Below, piece by piece: positions 12,301-24,969 of a stretch of DNA of 64,000 nucleotides (positions are counted from its first letter, which is position 1; the number at the start of each line of letters is the position of its first letter). Source of the DNA: Diphasiastrum complanatum (lineage: Eukaryota > Streptophyta > Lycopodiopsida > Lycopodiales > Lycopodiaceae). A program made the translations under genes and the position numbers. The stretch lies in the NCBI GenBank assembly GCA_029204225.1, contig CM055093.1, positions 23,913,912 to 23,977,911 of the forward strand, in the 5' to 3' direction. The notes under the pieces are model-generated. The model saw only the letters and a list, made by a program, of their open reading frames with translations. It had not been told where the DNA came from and searched no databases.

Positions 12301-12505
12301 TGGCTAATGCCAGCTTCAGTTCATCCACCTCTGTTACCAATTGGAGGAACTGCTCCTTGGTAACCAGTTCGTCGAGTTCTTCGACGAACTGTTCCTGTTC
12401 TTCTACTTCCATAGGTTCCTTCCCTTTTCTGTAAGCCAAGGCTTCTGTTTCAAGTTCGTCGAAGCCTCTCTCCTGGGGTTGATCAGGTCCCTGAGGAGTG
12501 GTCAT
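9374..12505 (-). CDS. gypsy gag-protease-RT-RNase H polyprotein (ORF1)
   Basis: A 1043-residue ORF. A coiled-coil N-terminus (about 35-90) precedes the retrotransposon gag domain (about 130-285). A CCHC zinc knuckle follows ([14 protein letters not shown], 345-358). The protease active site reads DDGATHNF (about 438), where most plant relatives have D-S/T-G. Reverse transcriptase spans about 620-800 with the catalytic FLDDILVYS at about 783-791. RNase H begins at [10 protein letters not shown] (about 931) and ends with ADALSR just before the stop. ATG at 12505 is the first in frame after the 5' leader. All key residues look intact, and with identical LTRs the element was recently active. It separates from the integrase ORF by a frame change. 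Confidence 0.93.
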   Translation of the reverse strand: MTTPQGPDQPQERGFDELETEALAYRKGKEPMEVEEQEQFVEELDELVTKEQFLQLVTEVDELKLALANFKSSVDDSFAELKNLILSSAKGSLPSTSQLSPSPLPSVSGETLRSHPSVFKDLKPPTFNGEEKDRNADILQTFLSKWKNIHALKQTPDHLQAIEASLSLGPMAYKWWLNLQETGQTPRSWKAFEEAFLREFLPENELDRAWEAWERTVMDKSLIQYISQYREAILKIKNMDDYQKIRGFVRGLKDEYKVEVQRNSPTTLEQALRYAQIYDDSVGRKRARQQPLSEQLPQKDFQFKKKFLKRKKEDKFKGEAPQKRPSLIQPLKPDDFEKAKQERLCFVCMGKGHTVRQCPKGPFTKKDKKDKKQVHLVQTVCFPSDSAASEIKVYHEDHEHCCQLTSAMLARPFSFGPHDLVRMHGKVGNQSVRVMVDDGATHNFINHTLVKKLKLPEVPSQHRYIVSLAKGEDKKIWETMVSKLNLGIQGYQDQINFQIMHLDRTDIVLGRDWLYSLGPSLHRNYQENTLSFQYKGREIQLHGEHDVPNSPMVCSSELCQLIGDEDHQVFLCDFQFIPEVSIFSSIQQKISKLETLLSKFKDVFPEDLPHGLPPSREVDHVINLVPGTAPVSKPPYRVSRTEDEEITRQLTDYLGKGQIQTSSSPWASPVLLVKKKEGSMRLCVDYRALNKVTIKNKYPMPRADELFDQLDGAKFFSKIDLRSGYHQVRIKSEDVSKTAFRTRHGHYEFKVMPFGLTNAPATFMTLMNSVLRPYLGKFVVVFLDDILVYSKTRKEHLKHLRKVFRLLRKHKLYAKQSKCEFFVEEIAYLGHIISSDGIKMDPNKVKAILNWLRPQNILELQIFLGLAGYYRRFVKEYAQIAVPMTNLLKGKGKEFIWESAQQESFDALKTALATAPVLKVVDPNQPFVVETDASDFAVGAVLTQGGRPVAFESKKLEPAQTRYSAYEKELFSIVHALKTWRHYLYGANFEVLTDHESLRYLCNQPELRGRKARWAELMQEFDMSIRYRRGKFNTVADALSRCL

Positions 12506-12765
12506 CTTCGAAACTGAAAGAGAGCTACCTTAACTTCCGAAGGAAAAAAGTCTAAAAGACTAATTTACAACTGTACAAGGGAAAGGAAAGATGACTTAGC
12601 TGTTTCTGAGGACTGTACTTCCAAAGAAAGAATGAAGAGGAACCCTTTCAGCTCTTTTCCCCCAGATTTCAGACCTGCTGTTCCGAAAAATGCCAGTTTG
12701 AGGCTTCAAAACGGTATTAAATTTCCCGGTTTTTTGAGGATAGTAACTCGCTGGTCTGATTGCAA

Positions 12766-13020
12766 TGGTAGCATGCTACTGCCAAGTGTCGGCCACGTGG
12801 CACTGACGTGGCCGACTGCACGTCGGGACCCAACTGGGGGCCCTATCCTGCTGACAGGGTCCCTAGGCTGTGTTAGGCCCGCCATGGCTATGGACCGTGC
12901 TGGGGCACACTACTCACACTGTCTTGCCCTGTTGGTCATGTACGCTGGACACGACCCTGACTGTGGTATCTGACCTATCTGTGTTCTCTAGGGTTCGGCA
13001 CTGGTTACGAGCTCGTAACA
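12766..13020 (-). repeat. 5' LTR of the gypsy element
   Basis: 255 bp identical to 7453-7707, beginning TGTTACGAG on the minus strand at 13020 and abutting the target duplication CGTTG (13021-13025). The leader following it on the minus strand does not start with a recognisable tRNA primer site. Confidence 0.9.
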
Positions 13021-13239
13021 CGTTGTGCCTTCGGATATCTTCCTCAAGCTTCCTCCTGGCTTCGCCCTCGGGCTTCGGTGGTATGCGCTCTGCCATCTCG
13101 ATCGACCTTCTCCTCACAGCACCCTGGTCCTTGAACACCCTCTCACAGCCTGTCACCGACTCTCGCTTGCTCTCTCACTGTCTATCACTAGCCCTCTCAC
13201 AGCCTCAAAAAATGCCGACCACAATGGCATTGTGAGTGC

Positions 13240-13480
13240 CTATTTATCCCCACAGCCTGATCGGCCATGTGGATCCCCATCATCCCTCCATGTGCCTCTG
13301 TACCTACGCCCTGTGTTGGTCTCCCATTGGGCCCATGGTCTGCTCACCCACAATGCCCATGTGCCTCTGTACTTGCCCCCATGTGATGCTACCCCCCTGT
13401 GTTGGTCTCCCATTGGCCCCTCGATCTGCTCACTCGTAGTGCCCATGTGCCACTGCAACAGTCCCCTGCATCATGTACTG
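13240..13480. repeat. imperfect tandem repeat upstream of the split coiled-coil gene
   Basis: Two main copies of a roughly 70-100 bp unit sharing CATGTGCCTCTGTAC, GTGTTGGTCTCCCATTGG and TCTGCTCAC. Read on the minus strand, each unit carries a CCAAT box, and the tract lies 150-380 bp upstream of the coiled-coil gene start, so it could be promoter sequence. That role is inferred. Confidence 0.5.
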
Positions 13481-13593
13481 TACTCTCTTTTTTTACACCC
13501 AGAACCCCCTTTTTTTACTTTTTTTGTCCTTTTTTGGTAGTTAATATAAAAAAATTACTAAAAATATATTAAAATATAAAAAAACATATTAAA

Positions 13594-13695
13594 AATGGTA
13601 CCGCCCTGGTACAGCGGATCCCAAGGCGGTACCGTACCGGCAGTACCACTGACATGGTACCGGCGGTACCATACCAGCGGTACCACGAGGTACTA

Positions 13696-13697
<2 letters not shown>
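13594..13697. repeat. right subterminal GGTACC cluster and terminus of element B
   Basis: Five GGTACC hexamers plus near matches, then a terminus ending GGTACTATG against the (TA)n tract. Inverted, it matches the left end (CATAG-ACC plus GGTACC cluster). Confidence 0.7.

Positions 13698-13747
<50 letters not shown>
13698..13747. repeat. (AT)25 tract between elements B and C
   Basis: A 50-bp uninterrupted AT repeat. It is the shared insertion boundary: B ends at 13697 and C begins at 13748. Confidence 0.95.
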
Positions 13748-13749
<2 letters not shown>

Positions 13750-14610
13750 TAGTTGCACTACGATTCTCAAAACACATTTCGAAACGCGGTCCAAAAACGT
13801 GTTTCAGGTTTCGAGTAGAAACGCTAAAAAACGTGCTTTTTTTTTTAATTTTTTTGTGGGCAATATGGATATCGGATGAAAGCTCTAATTAAGAGCATTA
13901 CATATGTATAGTTTGTTGAATGTTTCGGGTAGAGGATGGTCCAATTCAGGTGCATTAATCCATGTTGGGTTCTGTCAAGGATAAAAACACAAAACTAACC
14001 TCTAGCCTGTTTGTTACAATCACATATGGTTCTAGTTGGACAGAGACAGAGAACTGTACAACAATTGTACCTCACTTTTTGCTTCGGGGGGCGCTGCCCC
14101 CCGATCCCCCCGCCTGGGGGGCCTAGGTGGGCCGTGGCTATCGTCGGCCCCCCCTGGACCCCCCCCCCCCCCCCCCGGCGACAGTATCAGTGGGGGCCTA
14201 CCCCCCCTGCACCCCCCCTAGATAAAAATGGGGTTCCAAATGCGCGCCGATAAGGGCCCAATATCTATGCCCCCAACTGTATGCACATTGCACTCACATC
14301 TCCAATGAAATGACTCAAACTGTAGCACTACCATTAACTGAGAACCAGCCTCACTGGCCAGTGAGCTAAGTGCCATAAAAAAGTATGCAACCCTCTCAGA
14401 AAACTGTGATCAGACAGCTGATCAAATAACAACCAAATAGCTACTGAAAATAAGATCCGTTTGTGCCCTATCTACTGCACTTCTGAGAGGCAAAACGCTA
14501 GTTTGACCATTGCTGCCCTAAAAAAACTTCAGCCATAAGCTATTTTTCCAAAAAAGAAAAAAAAAATGTATCATGTTTCACGTTGCGAAACGCATTTTGT
14601 TGCAACTATG
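13748..14610. mobile_element. non-autonomous transposon C with CATAGTTGCA termini
   Basis: The left end reads CATAGTTGCA and the right end is its inverse, TGCAACTATG, both against (TA)n. Just inside each end are CGAAACGCG / CGCATTTTG-type stretches that are partly complementary. The 863-bp interior encodes nothing recognisable. It has a GC-rich core with G6, C7 and an 18-bp C homopolymer at 14159-14176, flanked by AT-rich DNA. The five terminal bases match element B, suggesting related transposases. Confidence 0.62.
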
Positions 14611-15083
14611 ATATATATAGATAAGTGACAAGATAACAATAATAATAATAGCGTTCTCAGATGTAGCATGCATGAAGTTTTGAAGTCAAAAAAGTCAAAA
14701 AGAAATTCAAAAAAATTCCCCCTTCTAGGGGTCTATGCGTGCAACCAAAAAAGCAAAAGAATCCACATCAACAATATAATATAAGAGGAAAAACAGGATA
14801 TAAAAGCACTGACTTTTACCTTTTATTACAGAATTTTCAGTAAATCAACGTCAACAAACGGTATTTATTACTGTCGGACATATATTTAACGGAATGAATA
14901 CAAACTTGGCTTAGAGTGTACACCTTCCAAGGTACTTAATGCCAAGTGCTCAAGTTTCCGTATTTTGGAGGCACCTCTCCCAACACAATGTTCATGTGAA
15001 TTTTAGAACCAAAATTTTAGGTGATCATTCTTTCATAATCAACCAATCAAATATTGACACATAGCACATGAGCATTCCGGTGA
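14611..15083. other. gene-free AT-rich stretch
   Basis: A short (AAT)n run near 14637-14648. Nothing else recognisable. Confidence 0.5.
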
Positions 15084-15204
15084 AATGTGCATGTGGACAG
15101 CCAATGAGGGGCTGCCACATAGCACATGCACATTCCATCAGACAGCCACAGCCAATGAGCATGTGTTATGTGGCAGCCCCTCATTGGCTGTCCACATGCA
15201 CATT
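15084..15204. repeat. long inverted repeat (hairpin), 45-bp arms
   Basis: Left arm 15084-15128 and right arm 15160-15204 are complementary, the outer 37 bp perfectly and one mismatch in the inner 8. The loop is about 31 bp and itself contains a fragment of the arm (CAGCCAATGAG). The arms contain CCAAT-type sequence. A miniature foldback element or small-RNA hairpin is possible. Confidence 0.8.
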
Positions 15205-15652
15205 CCAATGTAAAAAAATTTGCAATATAAAAGCAAAAAAAAAAAAAAAAAAAAACCTCCACGCGTGTGGCCGTACATCCGTACCGTACGACCCGATGAG
15301 AAAAGGAAAAATTTACTTTCGCACATTGGCATTACGCAGGGGAAGGCCTTCCTAGTCAGGGCCCGGGTCCTGCCGGAGCAAGAAGGCCCCCCCAAACACA
15401 ACAAAGTGCCAGTTTCTTTGTCAGATTTCAAACCACTACGTTTTTTGTGAGGTATTACGTTCCGTTCCGTACATTCAGAACGGAACAAGTTCCATACGTA
15501 CAGAATGAGCTCCTCTCTCTCTCTTTTTTTAGCCTGCTATGCACTCCTGCAGAAAACTCATGAAAACTGATCGGAGAATCCAGAATCTGTTTGGGATCCC
15601 ACCTCTCAGAACTTGCCTGTGAATTTGTCCTACTCCTGCGATCCCACAATTT

Positions 15653-16680
15653 CTAGGAATCATTTGCCGCACTGATCTGCGAATGTGAAAAGGAAAGCAT
15701 CAAACCAAGAATGGCATCAGACCAAGCAGGCTTGGCGATGATCTTAGATTTCACTGCCTTCATGATCTTAGATGCCGTTCTCAGGTGAGGAAATTTTTTC
15801 TCATTGGTGAACCCACCTGACAACGAGCCTGCAACATGTGTTGGAGAACCCATTTCAACTGGAAACTTGTTGTGATTCCACATTTCAATTACCATGCAAG
15901 CCATTACGTTTGTATTCGGCTTCACGTTTCGGAAAGGGCATCTATGATCCGAGCTAAAACGAACCCCCGAAATTGCACCAAAGACGTCCTACTGTTTCTG
16001 AAATAGAAAACAGCTCCTCTGTAAGTTCTGTACTTTCCCTCAATGGTAGTGCAAATAGTGATATAAATTATGTATAACACTAAAATGCATTATACGTGAT
16101 ACTATTTTTTGTTAATGAAGAGCTACGAAGTATGAATGAGCTCAGTATTGTGTTCCCTTGATACGGGAGCCAATTTTTTGAAAACATTCTCCAAATTCTG
16201 CATATTCTGTTATTTCATTCACACCAACTGGGTATGACAACTAGCTGAACGTAACAATTCCATCCAAGCCTCTTCGATTGCCTTTTTCACTGCTAAAACT
16301 TCGAAATGCCCCATGCTGTGCTTGATAATCGTAGGCGTTTCCAAAACAATAACAATTGTTTGTGAATGTGAATAGGGACATCTCCAGTGGAACAAACCCA
16401 TGGCACTGCATAGAAGGCGTGTGTTGCGACAAGCCTCTTCTGAAGCACTCCATTATAATATTTTACATACAGAATTTACAGATACGGTATGATGGTAGTG
16501 TTGAGAGTAACAGAATGGGAACGATCTACTATCGTTGGTGTAGAAATGACATGTATATGTTTCCAAAAAACTTATACGCGGCGGGATAGACTTACTAGAA
16601 GGGGTATGATGCGACAATCCTCTTCTGAAGCACTCCATAAGCCTATCCACGTCTTCGCTGCCTCTGTTTTCCATCGCCAT
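15653..16680 (-). CDS. possible unrecognised exons
   Basis: Three open segments on the minus strand look more gene-like than their surroundings. One starts at ATG 16680 (MAMENRGSEDV...) and runs to a GTAAGT donor near 16590. A second, near 16240-16453, repeats part of the first. A third (about 15990-15653) follows a pyrimidine-rich acceptor and ends at a TGA. The segment MECFRRGLSxHTPS occurs in both of the first two, from a 43-bp direct duplication (16410-16453 and 16595-16638). I recognise no domain. It may be a decayed gene or a chance assembly of frames. Confidence 0.25.
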
Positions 16681-16796
16681 ACGATCTACTGGAGTGCAGT
16701 GACCAGTCTTCTGTTGCTTTTATCCTGCTGCTTCTTCTTTCATATCAGAATCAATTTCTTTTCGCCATCGCTCAATGGTACATTCACGACAAATCA

Positions 16797-16799
<3 letters not shown>

Positions 16800-16839
<40 letters not shown>
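16800..16839. repeat. (GA)n microsatellite
   Basis: About 40 bp of uninterrupted GA repeat. Confidence 0.95.
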
Positions 16840-16843
<4 letters not shown>

Positions 16844-17312
16844 TCCCGCCATTGAGAAAAAGGCAAATAGTAGTTTAATTGTGTTTTTTTTTTTTTTTTT
16901 GCCCTGCCTACGCAATGAGCTTATTGTATTCATGTTTGATTTTAACTTGCTTGTGATCTTTTTATTTTTCTTTTTATTTTATTCAATTATTTATATATAC
17001 TTTTTAGTCCTTCACTATTTTCATGTGCCTGACACGTGGCAATTTCTCAAGTTTTTGGAAAAACATCTTGTTTTCATTTTTTAGGACTCTCAAATGAACT
17101 TGGAACGTGACATTTGGAGTGTGAAATTTGAAGTTATCTATTGTTTCTCTATCATGTTTGTTTCCTTTCTAGATCTCCTCGTTGGCTGCTGCATGTGAAT
17201 CTTCTCGTTGTCGTTGCATGCCTCAGCCAACTGTGGTGTTCCAAAGATGGGTTGTCTTCTCACGGATGAAGCAAATCATTTATTGAAATTGTATGAAGCT
17301 TTCTCACCCCAG

Positions 17313-18026
17313 TTAGCCCTCTTTGATTGGAAACTATGTTTTATTCTTTGATCTATACTTCAATTCCAACCATTGTTGTGGGCATATTGGACAAAGATGT
17401 CAGTCAAAAAACATGACTACGGTTTCCTACCCTATGAAGGATACAGTCAGCTTCTTTTTTGGTTGACAATGCTGGATACTTTATGGCAAAGTTTGGTTCT
17501 CTTTTATGTTTCCTTTTTTACATACCGACAAAGTGATGTGGATATGTGGAGCCTTGGAAGCTTCTTGTTGATTGAAATAGTCTTATTAGTCAATCTTCAC
17601 TTAGCTATGGATGTCAGAAACTGGACATGGATAACTCATGTTGCAATATGGGGTTCCTACATACATGTGCCTCTTCACTTTGGACTCAATAACTGCTACA
17701 AATTTTCTACCTCATTACTAGTACTGTCATTGAGCTAAATTTTGTGTGATCGTTACCTAGTTTTGAGGGTCTGATTTGCAAGCATTACTTCATGTTTCAC
17801 TCACTATCCTTCATTAAAGTTTTTCTAATGTGCAGCTTTTTCGTGTTTCTTTGTTTCTTGATATTTCGGAAACTTACAGCAATGTTAGCAATCTGTGTAG
17901 ATGTGGTCCATGCTTGATCTTGGTTCTACATTTTTTACACCACACCGGGTTTGGCCGACAGATATCCACATTGCTAGAGAAGCTAAGGTGTTACATGGAA
18001 CGCACAACAGCCATTGCTCCTCTGTG
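17313..18026 (+). pseudogene. P4-type ATPase (phospholipid flippase, ALA1-like) C-terminal pseudogene
   Basis: Reading in frame with interruptions, the sequence gives LALFDW, then SIYTSIPTIVVGILDKDVS, then LFWLTMLDTLWQSLVLFYV, FFTYRQSDVDMWSLG, LVNLHLAMDV and ITHVAIWGS, in the order found in the membrane domain of plant aminophospholipid ATPases (M6-M8). Near 17944-17990 another frame gives VWPTDIHIAREAK, matching the C-terminal tail after M10. A stop follows the WKLCFIL segment, another follows DVSQKT, and a frameshift precedes LFWLTM, so it cannot encode a working flippase. The P-type catalytic domains are absent upstream. Family assignment is strong because many consecutive conserved blocks match; the closest subgroup (ALA1) is inferred. 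Confidence 0.85.
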
Positions 18027-21291
<3,265 letters not shown>

Positions 21292-21684
21292 GCCTAGTCA
21301 ATAACCTAACCACTTCACCCCCATGCCATGGTGAATGAATGCAAGAGAGGAGGGGCTCCTGGCTACAAGGATCAAAAAATCCAATAGGTAGATGGGCGAG
21401 TTTCCACTAGTATATATTCTCTCCCATGAGGAGAGAATATTTCTCTTAGGATCTCCATGCAACCTAGAATAGCAATTGACCTCCTATTCTTGCATTATAG
21501 CAGTCAAACACCATGCAAGTGCTCCTATGTCCAATTATAGGTCTGGGTCCTCATATGATTATTAATTGCTTTATCGGCCAATCCCGGAATGATGAGGCAT
21601 AACTAATAACCACATACACTGGAGTGACCGACTATCCATGTCATGAATTATTTCGAATCCCACATACTGGACATGGATGTAACA
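21292..21684 (-). repeat. gypsy LTR (minus orientation) with adjacent polypurine tract
   Basis: 393 bp with TG...CA ends. On the minus strand it starts TGTTACATCC directly after AAGGGGGGAAGAA, a polypurine tract. It is about 90% similar by eye to the inverted copy at 21983-22376. Confidence 0.8.
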
Positions 21685-21982
21685 TTCTTCCCCCCTTAAT
21701 CCAGTTATGTCCTCAAAACGAGTAACTAGGGAAGACCCAATTTATATGTTTTTAATTCTTTCCCATGAATCATTATCCTCAATCTGACCAACCAACCTAA
21801 TCAAGCATTTAGAGATAGAACGATTTCTTAATTGTTTATCTTTGATTCAGAGTACTCTTTTAGGGTTCAAAGGTACATTGAGCAATAAGTCCTCCAAATG
21901 GGTAAAATCTTCAACATATCCAACTGTCATCATTATATACACTAAGTTTACAAGATATACTGGATGAGCAGTCGACCAATCA
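21685..21982 (-). pseudogene. remnant of gypsy polyprotein C-terminus
   Basis: Between the inverted LTRs the minus strand reads, with stops, through a segment like RVL-IKDKQLRNRSISKCLIRLVGQ...DSWE. This resembles the linker and chromodomain-like end of Ty3/gypsy integrases. It ends next to the polypurine tract, the expected place. Confidence 0.55.
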
Positions 21983-22376
21983 TGTTACATCCATGTCCAG
22001 TATGTGGGATTTAGAATAATTATTGACATGGATAGCCGGTCACTCCAATGTATGTGGTTATTAGTTATGCCTCGTCATTTCGAGCTTGGCTGATGAAGTA
22101 ATTAATAATCATATGAGGACCCAGACCTATAATTGGACATAGGAGCACTTGCATGGTGTTTGACTGCTATAATGCAAGAATAGGAGGTCAATTGCTATTC
22201 CAGGTTGCATGGGAATCCTAAGAGAAATATTCTCTCCTCATGGGAGAGAATATATACTAGTGGAAACTTGCCCATCTACCTATTGGATTTTTTGATCCTT
22301 GTAGCTAGGAGCCCCTCCTCTCTTGCATTCATTCACCATGGCATGGGGGTGAAGTGGTTAGGTTATTGACTAGCCA
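21983..22376 (+). repeat. gypsy LTR (plus orientation), inverted partner
   Basis: 394 bp, beginning TGTTACATCC and ending TAGCCA. It is the reverse complement match of 21292-21684. No primer site follows it and no target duplication flanks it. Confidence 0.8.
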
Positions 22377-24969
22377 TTTCCTGTTGGTTGGGTGATTTTG
22401 CTCCACATGTGTCCTTTTAGTTGTTTGCAACAGGATCTAGGCGATCCGTACACTTGCCATCATTTCTCCAATATATTTTCTTATCTAGTTGGACCTCTAT
22501 GATTGGCAGTAATCTAATTTCTTTTCTAGCAGTGCAAATTTTGCGCTTGGTCTCAAATCGATCTGAAAAATTGCCTCAGAAAGAAAGAATCAAAGCTTTT
22601 CACTGCAATTTCAAGTGCTAGTGTTGGTGAGTCGTACTTTTTGGCATTGCCTTCTTGCAAAGGCAATATTATGTGTTGAGGTCGGTAAATGAAGTTTGAA
22701 AAAAAAATAAACGTTAAAAGATATTATATAGTGGTGGTCTTAACATTTTAAGACTGAAACCTTTCTGCCATCAAAAAATCCGTACGAAATCATGCAAACC
22801 ATGCATGAGCCATAAGTGAAAGCGAAAACTTTTTTCATTTGCATGATCCATAAGCAAATGTAAAAGCTAGAAAAAAGTAAACGCATGAATGGAATTATTG
22901 TGAAAAGAAAGAGCTAACAAAAGATATATATAAAATAGTGATGCGCAGATTCAACATCTTATTCACTTGCTAATCAGTCCAGCTTGCTGCTAAGCCCTCC
23001 AATATGCAGAAATCACAATATCAACACGATTGGATTTACGTTGCATTTATTGGTTGAAGTGTAGCCATAAAATTGAATGTCATTTGGCAAGATAAAAATC
23101 AAAGCTGTGATGAAAGATTTGAAAATTGAAAAAGCTAGATAATGTTCAAGTATCATGAGGTTTTAGAATTAGTTCGTTTAAGATTTCAAAATAACTAACA
23201 TCCAAAATGAAATTCACAAATTTATAAGAATTTTCCTTTTGAAAGATCAGTTTTTCATTGCCTATAGTACCAAAGCTCACCTAAAGAAAGTGATTGGCTT
23301 ATTGAGTCTTTACCCATCATAAATACATGAACCTTTTTTTGCTTGTTAGGATCTCAAGGGCGTAATGACCAAAATTAACACTAAATCTATCGCTTAACTC
23401 AATGAGTAGTCCAATGAGTTGTAGCCATGGCTTCCCACACAAAAGTTGATTGACATATACAAAGTATTAAGGACATCGTGTTAAAGGACTTTTGATATTG
23501 AAAATTTTGTGTATGCTGATTTCGCATTCCAAATTGGCAAAACCATGGAGTATCACAAATGTCTACTTTGCCATCTAAAGTCTACATTCAAAGAGTTTGA
23601 GTAAGTGTAATTGTTTTTTTAATCGATCTCTCGACAACTTGATTGTGTGATTAGTAGATAGTATCAAATTTGCTCGAAGCTCACGTATTGTGTTTTGTTT
23701 TATTTTGTTTTCCTTGATGTAGACAATTGTACTTAATGCTTTTTGTAAAAGCTATAATAGATCAATAAATTTTCAATAATAATAAGTTGTTCTTTATGTT
23801 TGTGAGATCTAAAATTGCAAATACTAAGTTTGAGATATTGATGTTGAATATTGTGAATATTGTAAATATTGATCATGAACATTGTGAATATTGATCTGGA
23901 TTTGTGAATACTCAAATTGAATATTTTGTGAATATTGTAAATACAGATTGTGAATATTCTTGAATATTGAAATATTTTAGAAATTGATCGTGATTATTGT
24001 GGACACTCTTGAATACAGATTATGAATACTAAAATGTGATGATTAAGAAATAAAGATTGCGATTGTTAAATTTGATTACTTGTGCTAAAATTGTTTTGTA
24101 GATTGGAATGAAGACAATGATTTGGCAATTGACAACAATAAATTTTTTAATACCACAATTAGTAAGAACTTCAAATGGTCTTCCTCCACAACAAGTTCAA
24201 AGCCAAAGAATAAGTTTACAAAAATACATAACAAAAGTAACAAACTCAGTTTAGTACAAATGAAAGCCTCCTACTACAATATTCAAAAGATAAGAAAAGC
24301 AATTACTCCAACTCATTCATTTCAATAACAAGCAATTCAAATATATGACGTGCATCGATTTGACTGACGAAAGTGGGGACGATAGAATCACACTCTCTAT
24401 TAATAAAATTTAATTTCCACAAGTAAATATACTTGGAATTTTTTTTATTGCATTTCAAATACAGATTTTATGATGGTTAAAAAAAATTCAAAGGATGAAG
24501 GAGGAAGCTTGGATTACACTCTCATTTTGCAACCATCTACAATGATTACAAAACTATCGCAATTCAACACTTGTTTGAAATTTTTTCTCACGACTAGTCT
24601 TCAAAAGTTCTATGAAAACTACAAAAACAAGTTCAAACAACAAAATCTTGGAAGAAACAAACCCACATTTCTAGCAAAAGTAGCTATTACAGTGATTGAA
24701 GTTGAACCACATTATTCAAATCGGGACGTACTAATCATTGCAAATGGATTTGACGAGAAAGATAAAATTGGTGTAAACATATTATAATTTTTACTAGAAT
24801 GCTATTTCAAATATTTCACATATACTTCATAACAAATAACTACGTGTCTTTGTTTGTTTTAGATAACCTTTTGGTCATCTCGTAGAACTGATTAAACAAA
24901 TATTGTTGATGCATTTCATGAAAAAGAGAAAACAATATATTGCTTAAGAAATTTGGGCATTCCCACAGT
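22377..24969. other. AT-rich gene-poor stretch
   Basis: Contains a degenerate GTGAATATTG-type tandem tract at about 23830-24010 and one 105-codon open frame (24470-24787), rich in Lys/Asn with no recognised domain. Probably decayed transposon DNA. Confidence 0.4.

Larger units (their letters stand above)
7350..13020 (-). mobile_element. Ty3/gypsy chromovirus LTR retrotransposon, near-intact
   Basis: On the minus strand the order is 5' LTR (12766-13020), gag-protease-RT-RNase H ORF, integrase-chromodomain ORF, polypurine tract, 3' LTR (7453-7707), then a further 103 bp to 7350. The 255-bp shared LTR sequence reads identical at both ends, implying a recent insertion. The host duplication CGTTG is at 7345-7349 and 13021-13025. 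The order RT-RNase H-integrase plus a C-terminal chromodomain defines the chromovirus branch. No standard initiator-Met primer site follows the 5' LTR. Confidence 0.9.
7055..13096 (-). pseudogene. small coiled-coil gene split by the gypsy insertion
   Basis: The 3' part (7344 down to 7055) and the 5' part (13096 down to 13021) lie on opposite sides of the gypsy element. With one copy of the duplicated CGTTG counted, they add to exactly 366 nt, i.e. 121 codons plus stop, in one frame from the ATG at 13096. The predicted protein is highly charged: an Arg/Glu-rich helix spanning the insertion site, a short Pro/Glu-rich linker, then a second Arg/Ala/Glu-rich helix and an acidic end. I recognise no family. 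It converges on the hAT-type gene within element B, so it may be a second transposon-encoded protein. The open frame upstream of 13096 ends at a TGA, which supports this start. Confidence 0.55.
3742..13697 (+). mobile_element. DNA transposon (element B), probably hAT-related, with a nested gypsy insertion
   Basis: Both ends read inward as CATAG then (G/T)ACC, immediately flanked by (TA)n, and both carry palindromic GGTACC clusters just inside (3747-3830; 13594-13690). Removing the gypsy element at 7350-13020 leaves about 4.3 kb. The interior holds a plus-strand hAT C-terminal gene and a converging minus-strand coiled-coil gene. The hAT assignment rests on the transposase-like gene. Because the target is a TA repeat, the usual 8-bp hAT duplication cannot be distinguished from the flanking microsatellite. 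No catalytic N-terminal transposase half is present, so it was probably mobilised in trans. Confidence 0.6.

Noticed and set aside
12721-12766. Primer site for the young gypsy after the 5' LTR
   Set aside because: Neither the initiator-Met nor other common tRNA 3' complements are visible at the expected position, so none is called.
15448-15492. Small inverted repeat GTTCCGTTC / GAACGGAAC
   Set aside because: Short arms, common by chance in 64 kb. No supporting context.
23830-24010. Possible CRISPR-like or satellite repeat (GTGAATATTG)
   Set aside because: Units are irregular in spacing and sequence. A plant context and lack of uniform spacers exclude CRISPR. Recorded only as degenerate repeat.
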